Of a stretch of DNA of 64,000 bases, positions 46,468 to 58,121 are shown one piece after another. This DNA comes from Tetragonia tetragonoides. Lineage: Eukaryota > Streptophyta > Magnoliopsida > Caryophyllales > Aizoaceae. Location of the stretch: positions 30,321,501 to 30,385,500 of the forward strand of contig CM076152.1 in the NCBI GenBank assembly GCA_038025085.1, read 5' to 3'. Both the position numbers and the translations under genes were made by a program. Each line of letters opens with the position of its first letter. Position 1 is the first letter of the stretch. The notes beneath the pieces were generated by a model. The model saw only the letters and a program-made list of their open reading frames with translations, was not told the DNA's origin and ran no database searches.

Positions 46468-49400
46468 TAATCTTGGTGTCTTTTGCAGTAGCTGCACGAA
46501 CATGTAGTGAGGAAATAATCATTTTCATGATATTGTCAGTCGAGGTCTTTTTGCCTTGAAAATTTCTTTGGTTTCTTTCCTGCCAAACATGCCAGATCAC
46601 TCCACTAGTGCAAGCTAGCATCACCTTGTGGCTGATTTGTCTGCCCTTGAACTGATCACATATCTGCTTATACACATTGGGCCACTGCCATTGTTTGGGT
46701 CAACCTTCAGCCAAGTCAACACTATTCTCCATAGCTGTGAGGCAAACTCATATTCAAAGAATGGATGCTGGAAGGATTCTGCATCTGTAGCACATAAACA
46801 CAGTAACTTGGTCCTTGAAAACCAAGCTTATACAAGTTATTCAATATTGGTAATCTCTCCTGGTTGCACAGCCACATTGTGAACTTCCATTTTGGCATGG
46901 CAAGGGGGTTCCAAACCAGGTTTCTCAGTACTTCTTCTGCAAGTCAGGTAGCAGCTTTTTATAAACTGCACTGACTTTGTATTTGGCATATGGCAAATAA
47001 TATTCTGCAGATCTTCTCTTCCATCAAAAGTTTTCTGGAACAACCATGAAGCTTGCAAAGGCTTATTCATGGTCCAGAAATTTTTATTTTTGACATAGTA
47101 TGCATTCAACCATCTGATCCAAAGCTTTTCCTTGTTGTTCAGTATATCCCATATGAGCTTACCCAAGGCTGCTTTGTTCCAGATTCTGAAGTTGAAAATA
47201 CCCAGACCTCCCTTTGCAGCTGGAGTGCATAAGTCATCCCAAGCTACCAGGGATCTTCTACTTGGCTCTGCTGTACCAGTCCACAGAAACCTTTTGCGGA
47301 GCTGTTCAATATTGTGAATTACAGCTACAGGGACATGAAAAAATTGTGTCTAGAAGTTTTGCATGGAGAAGAGCACTGACTTGATCAGTTGGAGTCGTCC
47401 TACATATGAGAGGAACCTTGAGGTCCAGGACTGAATTCTTTCAGTGATTCTCTGCACCAAAGGGTCAAAATGGGATATCTGCAGTCTCTTGGAGGTTAAG
47501 GGAACACCCAAATATCTGAAAGGTAGCTCTCCCTCCTGCATGCCCATATTCTCAATTATGATTTGTTTTTCTGTGTTATCAACACCCCCAAAGTAAATCT
47601 CTGACTTACTCTCATTTGCTTGCAGACCAGAACATATTGAGAATAGTTTGAATTTCTCAAATAACAAGGTAACAGATTGTTGATCACCCCTGGAGAAAAA
47701 GAGTAGATCATCTGCAAATACACAGTGAACAAGGGAGAATTTTTTGCATCTGGGATGGTGCTTGAATTCCTTTACACCTTGCAGCCCTTTTAAGCATCTT
47801 GATAAATAATCCATTGCTAGGACAAAGAGATATGGAGACAAAGGATCTCCTTGTCTAAGCCCTCTCTTGGAAGGGAAATGTTCCATGGGAGATCCATTGA
47901 ACAAAATGGAATAACTCACAGTTGAGATGCACATCATTATCCAATTCACAAATTTAATAGGGAAATGCATGCCAAGCAAAACTTGTTCAAGGAAAACCCA
48001 TTCAAGGGAGTCATAGGCCTTTCTAAGGTCAATCTTCATTACACACCTAGGAGATATACCCTTCCTTCCATAATGTTTGACAATCTCATGTGCCAGAATA
48101 ATATTATCTCATATGTATCTTCCCTTAATAAATGCTGATTGCTCCAGTAAGACAATATCATTTAGCACATTACTCAATCTGTTAGCAAGTGTTTTAGATA
48201 AAATCTTGTAAAGCACATTGCAACATGCTATTGGCGTATAGTCACTCACATAAGTAGGGCTTAATTTCTTTGGGACAAGTGTGACTGAAGTACAGTTAAT
48301 AGCTTTTAGAATATTACCTGATTCACGGGTATCAGAAATAGCTTTTGTTACCTCCTCTCCCAGAATGTCCCAATACTTCTTGTAAAATGCAGCAGTAAAT
48401 CCATTGGGGCCAGGAGCTTTGTCATCACTAATTTCCCAAAGAGCTCTCTTGATTTCTTCAGCTGTAAAATTCTCACACAATGAAACCTACTGTTCCACTG
48501 TGAGAACAGGTCCTGCTGCCATGATATCAGGATCAATGGCCTTCATTTCAGGTGTATTTGAGCCCATCATGCTCATGAAAAAGGACTGAAATTCTGCTTT
48601 GATAGCTGCAGGGTCAGTTAGCTTCACATTACTATTGTTGTAAATAGAAGCTATTCTGTTGTGTGCTCTTCTTCTCTTGACACAAGCATGAAAGAATTTG
48701 AGTTGTCATCTCCTTCTCTGATCCAGTGGGCTCTGGACTGTTGTCTCACATTGAGCTCTTCAATATCTCTGATTTTGTGAAAAGATGTAAGAGCTTTATT
48801 TTCTCCTTCAATAAGCTCACAGTTGAACTTATCATGTGCTAGGAGCTCCTGGGCTTGGAGCAATCAGCTTGTGCCTCTTGAACCTTCTTATCCATATGGG
48901 AAAGGTACAAGTGAGAAATTTTGATTGCTTGCTTCAGGTTCTTGTGTTTCTGCCATATCTTGTACATTGCTGATCCATGCCCCTCAAATACCCATCCTTT
49001 CTCAATTACCTCTTTATATCCAGGTTGCAGAGTCCATAGATTAAAAAATCTAAAGGGGTTCCTCCCCTGTTGAGGCTCAGGTGCTATAGCAATTGATGTA
49101 GGTGAGTGATTAGAAATAAAAGGAACAAGGAAATCAACTTCAATACTTGGATAGGTAGAAAGCTATTCATAGTTTCCCAAGACCCTATCAATTTTGCTGT
49201 AAACTCTTGTGTTAGCTTGGTGTCTGTTACACCAAGTAAATTCCATCCCTTTTGCCCTAATATCCTCTAGGCAAAGGTTATAACATAGATCTTGAAGCTC
49301 TTCAGTACCTGACAATTGAGTCCCAGTCTATAATCTCTCAGAGATGTTTAATGTGGCATTAAAATCACCTCCAATGAGCCAAGGTTCAGTGATGGTACTC

Positions 49401-49780
49401 CTAATACTCTTAATAGTATCCCAACATGCTCTTCTAAGCCGTGCATCATTTTTTGCATATACAATAGTCATCAAGAAACTAATTCCATTATGAAATGAAA
49501 TTTTGGTATGCACTAGCTGGTCAGTTGCAGATATAATCTGAACAGTCAACAAAGAGGGGTCCCAGGCAATCCATACTCTACCATTAGGAGCTTCATTATG
49601 GTTGCAAAAATGCATCCAGTTACTGAACAGTTTGTTGCCTACTTTATCAAATTTATTGAGCTTAATTTTAGTCTCAAGAAGTGCTGCAAAACAGGCTTTA
49701 TTTTTATTTAAATACTTCTTAATATCTCGCAATTTAGAAGGCTTATTCATCCCTCTAACATTCCACACAAGCAAATTCAT
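46468..49780 (-). pseudogene. LINE-E ORF2 (copy 2)
   Basis: Same order as copy 1 but with extra stops in the RT: TGA at the Gly of GRYIGDN (about 48110) and TAG at the Trp of NFWTQFF (about 47350), plus TAG for Trp in NYEWLST (about 49164). Elsewhere it keeps residues that copy 1 lost (VSDYTPIACCNVLYK versus VSDSTPIACYNVLYK). FADDLLFFSRGD is intact. Confidence 0.85.
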
Positions 49781-51303
49781 GGATGGTTAGAAGGGTGAGG
49801 AGCTACCTTATCACCAGGGCTCTCTCCAGTAAGCAAGTCTTCACCAGCAGCTTCATTCTCAGTTGCTGTGTCCAGGATCTCAGGCACATTTTCCTCAAGT
49901 TGTAGAGCTGTGAAAGAGTTGTGCAGAACAACATTTGCACTGGGTGGCTGCTCATTTTGTTTCTGTTGCTGTATGCTCTGCCATCTTCTTTCCTCAAGAG
50001 AAATATTGTGTGCATGCAGCTCATCCTTAGTTGCAGATAGTTCAGGTTCAACTTCTATCTCAGTTTCACTAGCAGGGGGTGCAGTAGGTGCAGGACTTTC
50101 AGTAGCAACAGTGGCTTTAGATTGCCATTCTTGCCTATGCCTCCTTCTCCTCCTTCTAGCTGGTTGCTCAGGTTGGGGATGTGTGGGATTACATTTTTCT
50201 TCCATATGCCCAAATTTTCTGCATTTTTGACAATAGGCAGGTTTCCATTCATACACCAATTTCTGCTGAATCATAGTACCCTCATCATCCTCAAACCAAA
50301 CCTCCTCCTTGTATGGCACTGTGATGTCAACTTTAATCAACAAGCGGGTATAGGACACTCTCTCCAATTCAGCAGTCACCTTGTCAACATAAAGTGGTTT
50401 TCCAATGCAACTGCCTAGCTTACTCAATGAGTCCATGGACCAGCATGTTAGAGGCAAGTCAGGGAACTGGATCCACAGGGGAATAGCTCTATGCTTTGAT
50501 TGATCCATAACAAAATCAGCAGTCCATTCTTGCAGTATGAAGGGTTTAGCATTCAACGCATAAGGTCCTCTAGACAGAACTTCATCTCTATCTTCAATAT
50601 TGGCAAATTTGAAAATAAAATAACCCTTGTCATGGAGATAACATTTAGGTAATTCTACAAATTTCCAATACGAAGCAACATAATTCTCCATTTGGCTAAA
50701 ATAAGGTGCATCACCTAGCACAAATCCTATAATTGTAGCATCCCATTTCTTAATTGCAGATTCAATCTCAGCTTTTTGAATTTTAGCCACAATTTTCCCC
50801 TCTTTTAGAGTGGGGGGAATATATTTCAGTTTGTATGAATCATTTGCAAGTCGATTATAAGCCACTCTATTAGCATTAAGAGTTTCAGTAGAAGGATTTA
50901 CCCCAGTATCAGGCACATCAACCTCAAGTCGTGGCCCAGGAGTAACTTGCAATGGAGGGGAAGGCACCGGAGTAGAAGTCAGACCCGTGAATGGAGGGAG
51001 AGTACCAAAAACGGGCTGAGTAATTCCTACGGCCGGCGTAGTGGCCTCAGATGTCGTTGGGGAGATTCCAGATCGTGGTGTTGGAACCATTAGCAATTGC
51101 CGGGCTGCTCGTGGATGATGATTCTCAGCTGAATCATCAAAACCAGGTAGACCGCGTGATAAAGAGCTATAGTTACCTAGATCTTCCAGTTCTAAATTTT
51201 CCTCCAATGGCAATTCTTGATTCTTAGGGATTGATGGTATCGAACCCAGAAACTCGTTAAGAGAAACAGTAGAGCCTCGCAAAGCTTTTTGCTTCCCCAT
51301 CAA
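49777..51303 (-). CDS. LINE-E ORF1 protein, intact
   Basis: 508 codons from ATG at 51303 to TGA within ATGA at 49777. The N-terminal 150 residues are Ser/Thr/Pro-rich. A DUF4283-like region follows (GFVLGDAPYFSQMENYVASY, YFIFKFANIEDRDEVLSRGP, IPLWIQFPDLPLTCWS), with IGKPLYVDKVTAELERVSYT and the knuckle CQKCRKFGHMEEKC, then RRRRRRHR. It is a paralogue of LINE-D ORF1 with clear but distant similarity. Presumed role: RNA-binding chaperone of the LINE particle. The 5' UTR is only about 54 bp. Confidence 0.88.
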   Translation of the reverse strand: MMGKQKALRGSTVSLNEFLGSIPSIPKNQELPLEENLELEDLGNYSSLSRGLPGFDDSAENHHPRAARQLLMVPTPRSGISPTTSEATTPAVGITQPVFGTLPPFTGLTSTPVPSPPLQVTPGPRLEVDVPDTGVNPSTETLNANRVAYNRLANDSYKLKYIPPTLKEGKIVAKIQKAEIESAIKKWDATIIGFVLGDAPYFSQMENYVASYWKFVELPKCYLHDKGYFIFKFANIEDRDEVLSRGPYALNAKPFILQEWTADFVMDQSKHRAIPLWIQFPDLPLTCWSMDSLSKLGSCIGKPLYVDKVTAELERVSYTRLLIKVDITVPYKEEVWFEDDEGTMIQQKLVYEWKPAYCQKCRKFGHMEEKCNPTHPQPEQPARRRRRRHRQEWQSKATVATESPAPTAPPASETEIEVEPELSATKDELHAHNISLEERRWQSIQQQKQNEQPPSANVVLHNSFTALQLEENVPEILDTATENEAAGEDLLTGESPGDKVAPHPSNHP

Positions 51304-51373
51304 TGGTTGTGGCGCACGATAGCTATCGCAGCATATCCTTCACGACTAGAGCATTTCCACCTCCTCCATTGTT

Positions 51374-52561
51374 ACAGCAGCTGGAGAGGTAATGACTGCC
51401 TGTTCTGGTTTCTTAGACTTGTTCAACCTACGATTTACAGTCTCATGCCTCAGTTTCTTACACTTGTGGCAAAAGAAAGTACCCATTCATATTCCACTCT
51501 CTGTACCATGTTTCCACAAAATGGGGTAGCTAGCTGCAGAACTTTAGGTAGTTTCTTAGCTATATCCACCTCTATCAGGACCCTTGCAAAAGCAATCTTA
51601 TTTTTGTTTTGTTGATTTGTCAACAAACAAGGGGTTACCAATCTTGCTAGAGATTTTATTTAGAGCTCTCTGTGACCAGAAATATGGATCCAATTGAGGT
51701 AGCAAGACCCATACTGGCACTTTGCTAAGTTCATCCACCTCCGTATAAAACCTAGGAGTCCAATGTTTTAGGACCAGGGAGAATTTCCCCATGGCCCATG
51801 GCCCTCCATTCAGCACTGCATCTCTATCCTCAGCTGACTCAAACCTAAAATAATACCATCCTCTCCTATAATACAAGACCCGTGGCTTGTGGACATGATT
51901 CCATGTCTTTTCCACATAAGACTTCATCATATCTACCTTAATCTGAGCACCCACAACACAGCCCACAAGAGTATACTCCCAATATTCCAACTTAGAAACA
52001 ATATTAGATTCCAAGATTTCAACCACATCATCAATACCACAATTAGGCACAAAATCTAAGGACTTCCCCTTTGATTTCCCAGCAACATTCAATTTATCCC
52101 TCCAATCCCCCCACTACTAGGAATAGGATGATTAATCTGATCAGGAGTAGTATTAACATGTTTTATAGCTTTCTCATGAGCAGCACCAGGATTATCAATT
52201 ACAGTATTCATACTAAGCACATCATTATTACGAATTGCATCTGGATCAACAAACCCTAGATTATCCAAAGAATCATGAACAGGCAAATCAATTCCAGGGT
52301 TGGGTATACCTGAGGAGCTAGAAGAATTCACCATTCGAGCAGCATCTCCAAGAACTCCATTAATAGCTGGATTAATGAAATCTCCAAGGCTGAGAGGCAT
52401 TCGCGTCGAATTTTGGTGATCTCTCTGGGTTGAATTTTTCAAACTCAAATCTCATCATTTCTCTCACCAGTCAAATCAATAGATTCAGAATTCCCAGAGG
52501 AAAAAGGCACTGTCTTTTTCCCCTTAGGAGGACGACCTTGAGGTCTTGGATGATCAGCCAT
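51374..52561 (-). pseudogene. LINE-B ORF1, N-terminal part
   Basis: Starts MADHPRPQGRPPKGKK (52561). It is interrupted by a TGA and frameshift near 52450, then SLGDFINPAINGVLG, YTLVGCVVGAQIKVDMMKSY, YYFRFESAEDRDAVLNGGPW, VPVWVLLPQLDPYFWS (DUF4283-like). Another frame change near 51600 is followed by FARVLIEVDIAKKLP; the expected zinc knuckle is decayed (LSFATSVRN frame; another frame reads CHKCKKLRHETVN). The sequence runs into the LINE-E target duplication at 51373. Confidence 0.75.
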
Positions 52562-52670
52562 GGCGGTTTATTTTGATATATTAATTATTAAATATGCAAT
52601 TTATTTAATCAAAATATAAAAAATAAATATATGGATTGATTTTATTTAAAAATGAATAAAAGTCCTTGTC

Positions 52671-52897
<227 letters not shown>

Positions 52898-53034
52898 CAG
52901 TAATTTGACCCACTTTCTCCTAGTTTTCACAAGTGTTTCCCAGTTGCCAGTTAAACTTTCCAGTTTTTACCAGTTTTGCCCAGTTTCTCCCATTTACCAG
53001 TTATCAGTTTTCAGTTAAAAAGAACGAGCTCTAA

Positions 53035-54540
53035 GTCCACCAAAGACGGGCTGATCGTGGTGATTTTGGGAGAGACAAAGGCAACAAGTATTTTGAGTTC
53101 TAAAATGTGAAATTTGGCAAAAAATCTGTAGTTTTTCGGTCATTTCTCATCCATTTCTTTTTTGTTTCTTTTTTTTTTATGAATGTGCAGTGAACAAAAT
53201 TTGAAGGACAAGAATAAATTGTCCTCACCAATGGAAAGCAAATGAGCAGCCTGAGACAAGCTAAGGCTAGAAAATGGCAAAACCATGAGGAACTTGGAGA
53301 GACACACAATCTCATTCGAAAGGAAAATAAGCAAGCCCTGATATTCCAGTAGAGGTTGAAAACCACTCTTCACAAGAACCTGAGAATGTTCGCTCAAAAA
53401 AAAGTTATATCGAAGGTGAACACCACGAAAAAAATGAAATTTCGTCTAAAACCAAAAGTTGTAGATAGTGATTTAGAGATAAATAACGAGATTTTTGGGA
53501 AAAAAGTGAATCGAGTGAGAGGATCATACAGACAGTGGTAATGGATGCGAAGGAGCTAATGACGCTGATGATAGCACGAGGTGAACAATTTTATGAACAT
53601 CTAGAGTAGATGGAAAGAAGTGTTCTTAGCATGACTTTTGACAAAACACCAATGGGAGTAGTACAAGGTGTAATGAGTATAAAAAGGCATTAAGGGGGTA
53701 AGAGTTAGAGAAATGAGTAGCCTGATGCATCTCCTTACTTTTGTATCAAAGAGTTATTTGATTAGAACACAAATGAAACGGGTGTTGCATTAATCAGTGC
53801 GTGGTATAGTTACTTCACGCTATATGGACAGAATTCAAAATAACGAGAAAATAAAGGACAACATAGATATCTATTTCTGGTCTTCTATCGAATTTGCGTA
53901 GAGAAAATAATGAAAGTTCATTGGCAACACGTGGGGTATAGTTGTTACATTTGAAAAGTAGTATACAAAGTTGAAGTCCTTTAAATGTTGTAAAGTAGTA
54001 CTTATTATCATAGATTTTATATTTGAAATCTCAGAGCATGTATGGTCCAAAGTCAAGCAAAACCACCGCACCACGAAATTTCCATCATTGAAGAAGAGTA
54101 TTACCCAATTCTCAAAGGTTGGAATTTGGAAAAGACAACAGCAATGATACAAAATATTGAGATAAGAACAAGTTTGATCATGATAAGATGAGAAATTCAG
54201 ATGATGGGAATACAAAGTTCTTCGACGAGAAAAAGTATGAACATGTTGAGATGGGAAATCTGATGATAACAACACATGGAAGGAGATCACCAATAACAAT
54301 AGCTATAGGTCGCGAGAGGAAGTGGATACATGACACAAGCCCTAACAATATTAATGACAAGGGAAAAAGGAATGTCACAGGAAAACGGAGAAGAGTTTAT
54401 TATAAGCACATTCTCTACATGTAGATGGCAAAAAATAAATTCAAATGGGGATACTGAAGGGGCATCTAGTAAACAGAGCCACACAAACTTGTGAGACCAT
54501 CACATTTTGTATTCTATTTCGTGCAAGGCAAAAACTTCTA
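53035..54540. other. No recognisable gene
   Basis: Moderately AT-rich. Short frames on both strands (the longest is 142 codons, minus, 53871-54299) have no domain I recognise and no good initiation or splice context. It may be decayed transposon or intergenic DNA. Confidence 0.4.
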
Positions 54541-54690
54541 TAAGACGGTCTTTTTGTAACTTTTGGTGAGACGGGGGTCACTTTTCAATGAAAACAGGGT
54601 CACTGCTCATCATAAGTGACCCCTATATTTCTGAAAAGTGACCCTAATTTTTTGTAAGTTGGTCTCACACAAGACTTACTGTTCGCGCAA
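54541..54690. repeat. Short MITE-like inverted repeat
   Basis: TAAGACGGTCTTTTTGTAAC on the left faces GTAAGTTGGTCTCACACAAG on the right. Inside, GGGTCACTTTTC (54575-54586) pairs with GAAAAGTGACCC (54633-54644), and GGGTCACT with AGTGACCC. The piece can fold into a nested hairpin. No clear target duplication. Confidence 0.5.
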
Positions 54691-54983
54691 TACCCTACGT
54701 TTTAAAAAAAAAAATCATTTTGGACCTCAAATTGCAACAACTTTGTCAATTAACCAAGGGTAAATTGATGATGATAAATAGTCCTACTAGTTAATTTATA
54801 GTCAAAATAAGGGTATATTTAGGATAAAAATATTACAACATTTTGTTTGGAAAAATGGGAAAAAAAATTCGTTGAAAAACTCTTGTGTGGGGGAAAACAA
54901 TACACACACACCTCAAACAGGGAATTACAATTTTTAGCTATAAATAATTAATAATTAAACAAATCATCTGAAAAGTTGATATA
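54691..54983. other. AT-rich spacer, nothing recognised
   Basis: Low-complexity AT-rich DNA between the inverted repeat and the LINE-G tail. Confidence 0.4.
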
Positions 54984-57900
54984 TTTTTTTTGGGAAAGTA
55001 AATTAACTTTTATTACTTCCAAAGATAGATATACAATAAAGCTCAAGTTAACACCCAAAAACTCAAGCTAGCACGCATCACTAGTTTCCTACTCTCTAGC
55101 AATAGAAAGCTACAATGACATCATAGCTCCCTTTCAAAATACCTTCTAGGAAGGGTCGTTGAGAGGGAGACCACAATGATATGCCTGCTTCTCATTGCAT
55201 TACACATTACCAGTGGAAAAAAAAGAAGAAAATCACAGAACCACTCTTTACAAGAACTGATCAGCAAAAGAAATTGAGTTCAGATACAAAGAATTCTCTA
55301 ATCTTCTTATCTTTTGCGCAGCTGCCCTTGTGTGTATGCTTGATATGAGGTCCTTCATGATCTGATCAACATTCGCAGCTCTGTTCTGGAACAGTCTTGA
55401 ATTTTTCTCCTGCCAAACAAGGTAGATGACAGCAATTACAATAACTCTTAGCGCTTTGTCTCTCACTGTCCTGCCCTTTGTTTCTTCACCCATCTGCGCA
55501 AATACCCCTGGCTACTACCACTGGATAGGAGCTCGTTGCAGCCACTGGAACACTCTTGCCCATATCTGAGCTACAAATTCACACTCAAAGAAGAGATATT
55601 GTAGTGTCTCACCATCTTGCTTACACAAACAACAAATGCTAGGGCCTTGTATGCCTATTTTATTTAGATTCTGCCATATAGGTAATCTACCTTTTACACA
55701 CAGCCACATGATAAACCTCCACTTTGGCAGAGCAAGTGAGTTCCATACAAGTCTAGACCAAGGCTATTTTGCAACTCAGGATTCAAATATTTGTAAGCTT
55801 TACTGATCTTATACCTGGGGTAGCTACTAATGAACTGCTTCAACTCTTCTCTATGATCAAACAACTTTTGAATGAGCCAAGAAGCTTGTTGAGGTTTTTC
55901 CATTGTCCAGAAGTCTCTATTTTTGATATAGTATGCACTGATCCACCGAATTCAAAGTTTCTCTTGCTGATGTTGTATGTCCCAAAGAAGCTTCCCAGGT
56001 GCAGCTTTATTCCAACTCTTGAAATTAAATATGCCTAGTCCTCCTGTTACAGCTGGTGCACATATATCATCCCAAGCTACTAGGGCTCTGGATCAGCATT
56101 GCCAGTCCATAAAAATCTCATGAATAGCTGCTCAATATTGTGTATAACAGTAATGGGAATATGAAAGAATTGCGACCAGAAATTCTGAAGTGAGAATAGC
56201 ACAGCTTTAATAAGCTGTAACTTGCCAGAAGATAGGAATTTAGAAGTCCATGACTGTATTCTTTCAGTTACTTTCTGTACCAGAGGATCATAATGATGAA
56301 TCTGGAGTCTCTTTGAGGTGAGAGGAACTCCTAGGTACCTAAAGGGAAGTATTCCCTCTTTCATGTTCATTCTGTCAAAGATGGCTTGCCTATCTTCATC
56401 AGTAACTCCACCAAAGTATATTTTTGACTTTGTTCATTAGCCTTGAGATCAGAACAAACAAAGAGTAGCTCAAATTTCTCGAACAACATAGCTACAGACT
56501 GTGTATCACCTCTTGAGAACATGAGAAGGTCATCTACAAAGATACAGTGCACCAAAGAAAACTTTTGCATCTGGGATGGTACTTGAAGTTTGGCTCAGTC
56601 TGAAGTCCCCTCAAAAATCTGGACAGATAATCCATAGCAATCACAAAAAGGTAAGGAGATAAGGGGTCTCCTTACCTCAGTCCCTTTTTAGCAAAGAAGG
56701 GAGTCATAGGGGTTCCATTGAACAAGATGGAGTAACTCACAGTTTAGCAGCACATTTTAATCCAGTTTACAAACTTTACAGGACATTGAAGTCCTAGCAT
56801 AACTTGTTCCAGGAAAACCCATTCAAGAGAATCATAGGCTTTCCGGAGATCAATTTTTAGAATGCATCTAGGTGAGAGACCCTTTCTTCCATAGTGCTTG
56901 ATCAATTCATGTGCAAGGATAATATTATCACCAATGAACCTACCCTTAATAAACGCAGATTGCTCCATATGTATAACATCATGTAGGACTGTACTGAGCC
57001 TATTAGCTAATTTTTTTGACAAGATCTTGTACAAAACAATACAAAAAGCTTTAGGCCTATAGTCACTAACATAAGTTGGGTTAGGTTTCTTAGGTACTAG
57101 TGTTACAAAAGTGCAGTTGAGAGATTTCAGAATACTACCTGATGCTAGCGTGCTTATTATAGCCTGAACAATGTCGTGGCCAATAATATCCCAAGATCTA
57201 TTATAAAAGCCTGCTGTATAACTATTAGGGCCCGGAGCTTTGTCATTATCTATCTTCCATAATGCTGCTTTTATCTCTCGTGGTGTGAACTCAGCACAAA
57301 GAGCAATCTGTTGCTCCACAGTCAGCAATGGGTCATTCTTCATGATATCTAGGTCAATGGAGGGTATCTCCACATTACAAGAGCCCATCATGTTGGTGAA
57401 GAAATTTTGAAATTCATACTTCACTTCATCAATTTGAGTGATTTTCACATCATTGGCATTGTAGATAGATGTGAACTTATTGTAAGCCCTCCTACTTTTC
57501 ACACAAACGTGAAAGTATCTAGTATTGCCATCTTCTTCAATAATCCAAGATATTCTGGATTTCTCTGTTTAAGAATAAGCTCTTCTTGATCATGGAGTTT
57601 CTGCAAGGTTTCCAGATTTTCCTGTTCTCTAGTGACCAAATCAGCATTGAACTTGTCACTTGCCAGCAACTCTTGAGTGGTAAGTAGGGCTTTATGAGCT
57701 TTTTACAGCTTCTGATCTTCAAAGTGGGGACAATATAGAGATGAGCTCTTTATATCTTGCTTGACATTCTTATGCTTTTGTGTTACACAAAACAGTTTTG
57801 ATCCTTGTCCCTCAAATTTCCAGCCATCACTAATAATCTGCTTGTAGTCTGGTGCCTTTGTCCACAGATTAAAAAACCTAAATGATTTCCTCTCTGTTTG

Positions 57901-58121
57901 AGGCTCAGGTTGAATATCAATACTAGCAGGTGAATGACCAGACACGTATGGTGCCAAGAAATCAGCCTCAGTACTAGGGTATGTGGAAGTCCATTCAAAA
58001 TTACCTAATACCCTGTCAATTTTGTTGTAGACTTGATCCTGCAATTCATGTTTATTACACCAAGTGTAATTCATGCCCTTAGATCTTATATCTTCAAGGT
58101 TCAATTTATAACAGAGGTCGT
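54984..58121 (-). mobile_element. LINE-G (L1-type), 5' part cut by the chromovirus
   Basis: Short T tract at 54984-54991 followed by the shared tail motif (GGAAGTAATAAAAGTTAATT on the minus strand) and the UTR palindrome CCTTCTAGGAAGG (about 55142-55154). ORF2 extends up to the endonuclease, where a Ty3/Gypsy LTR begins at 58122. The rest of the LINE should lie beyond the right edge of the window. Confidence 0.85.
55248..58121 (-). pseudogene. LINE-G ORF2: endonuclease end and reverse transcriptase, broken
   Basis: Read from 58121: DLCYKLNLEDIRSKGMNYTW, RVLGNFEW and VSGHSPASIDI (endonuclease end); SRRAYNKFTSIYNAND; RT with APGPNSYTAGFY, LKIDLRKAYDSLEW, a stop after IKMCC, GLR/GDPLSPYLF with TAA replacing Gln, IFVDDLLMFSRGD (both Asp kept), FRYLGVPLTSKRLQ; finger CCLCKQDGETLQYLFFEC; end VWQEKNSRLFQ. 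At least six frame changes or stops. Most similar to LINE-E. Confidence 0.85.

Larger units (their letters stand above)
38361..50292. repeat. 11.93-kb tandem duplication, copy 2
   Basis: Direct repeat of 26436-38360. It is 7 bp longer because the LINE-D poly-A tract is about 29 rather than 22. Downstream of 50292 the sequence continues into the original, complete LINE-E ORF1. Confidence 0.95.
29010..51357 (-). mobile_element. LINE-E (L1-type), inserted in LINE-B
   Basis: A 16-bp target duplication CACCTCCTCCATTGTT lies at 28994-29009 and 51358-51373. The 3' T tract begins at 29012 and the 5' UTR ends at 51357. LINE-E sequence: 29010-29343 and 34536-38360 (copy 1), 40935-41268 and 46468-51357 (copy 2). 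Before LINE-D and the duplication it was full length (about 5.2 kb): short 5' UTR, ORF1, ATGA overlap, ORF2, 3' UTR. Confidence 0.88.
25085..52568 (-). mobile_element. LINE-B (L1-type), split by LINE-E and partly duplicated
   Basis: The target duplication TATTTTGATAT is at 25074-25084 and 52569-52579. A T tract at 25085 marks the 3' end. LINE-B sequence is 25085-29009 and 51374-52568, plus the duplicated piece 38361-40934. Near-complete length: ORF1 (MADHPRPQGRPPKGKK start at 52561) and ORF2 (endonuclease-RT-finger). Many stops and frameshifts show it is the oldest of the three nested LINEs. Confidence 0.85.

Noticed and set aside
53871..54299. 142-codon minus-strand frame as a host gene
   Set aside because: No domain, biased AT-rich codons, no conserved motif and no supporting splice or promoter signals.
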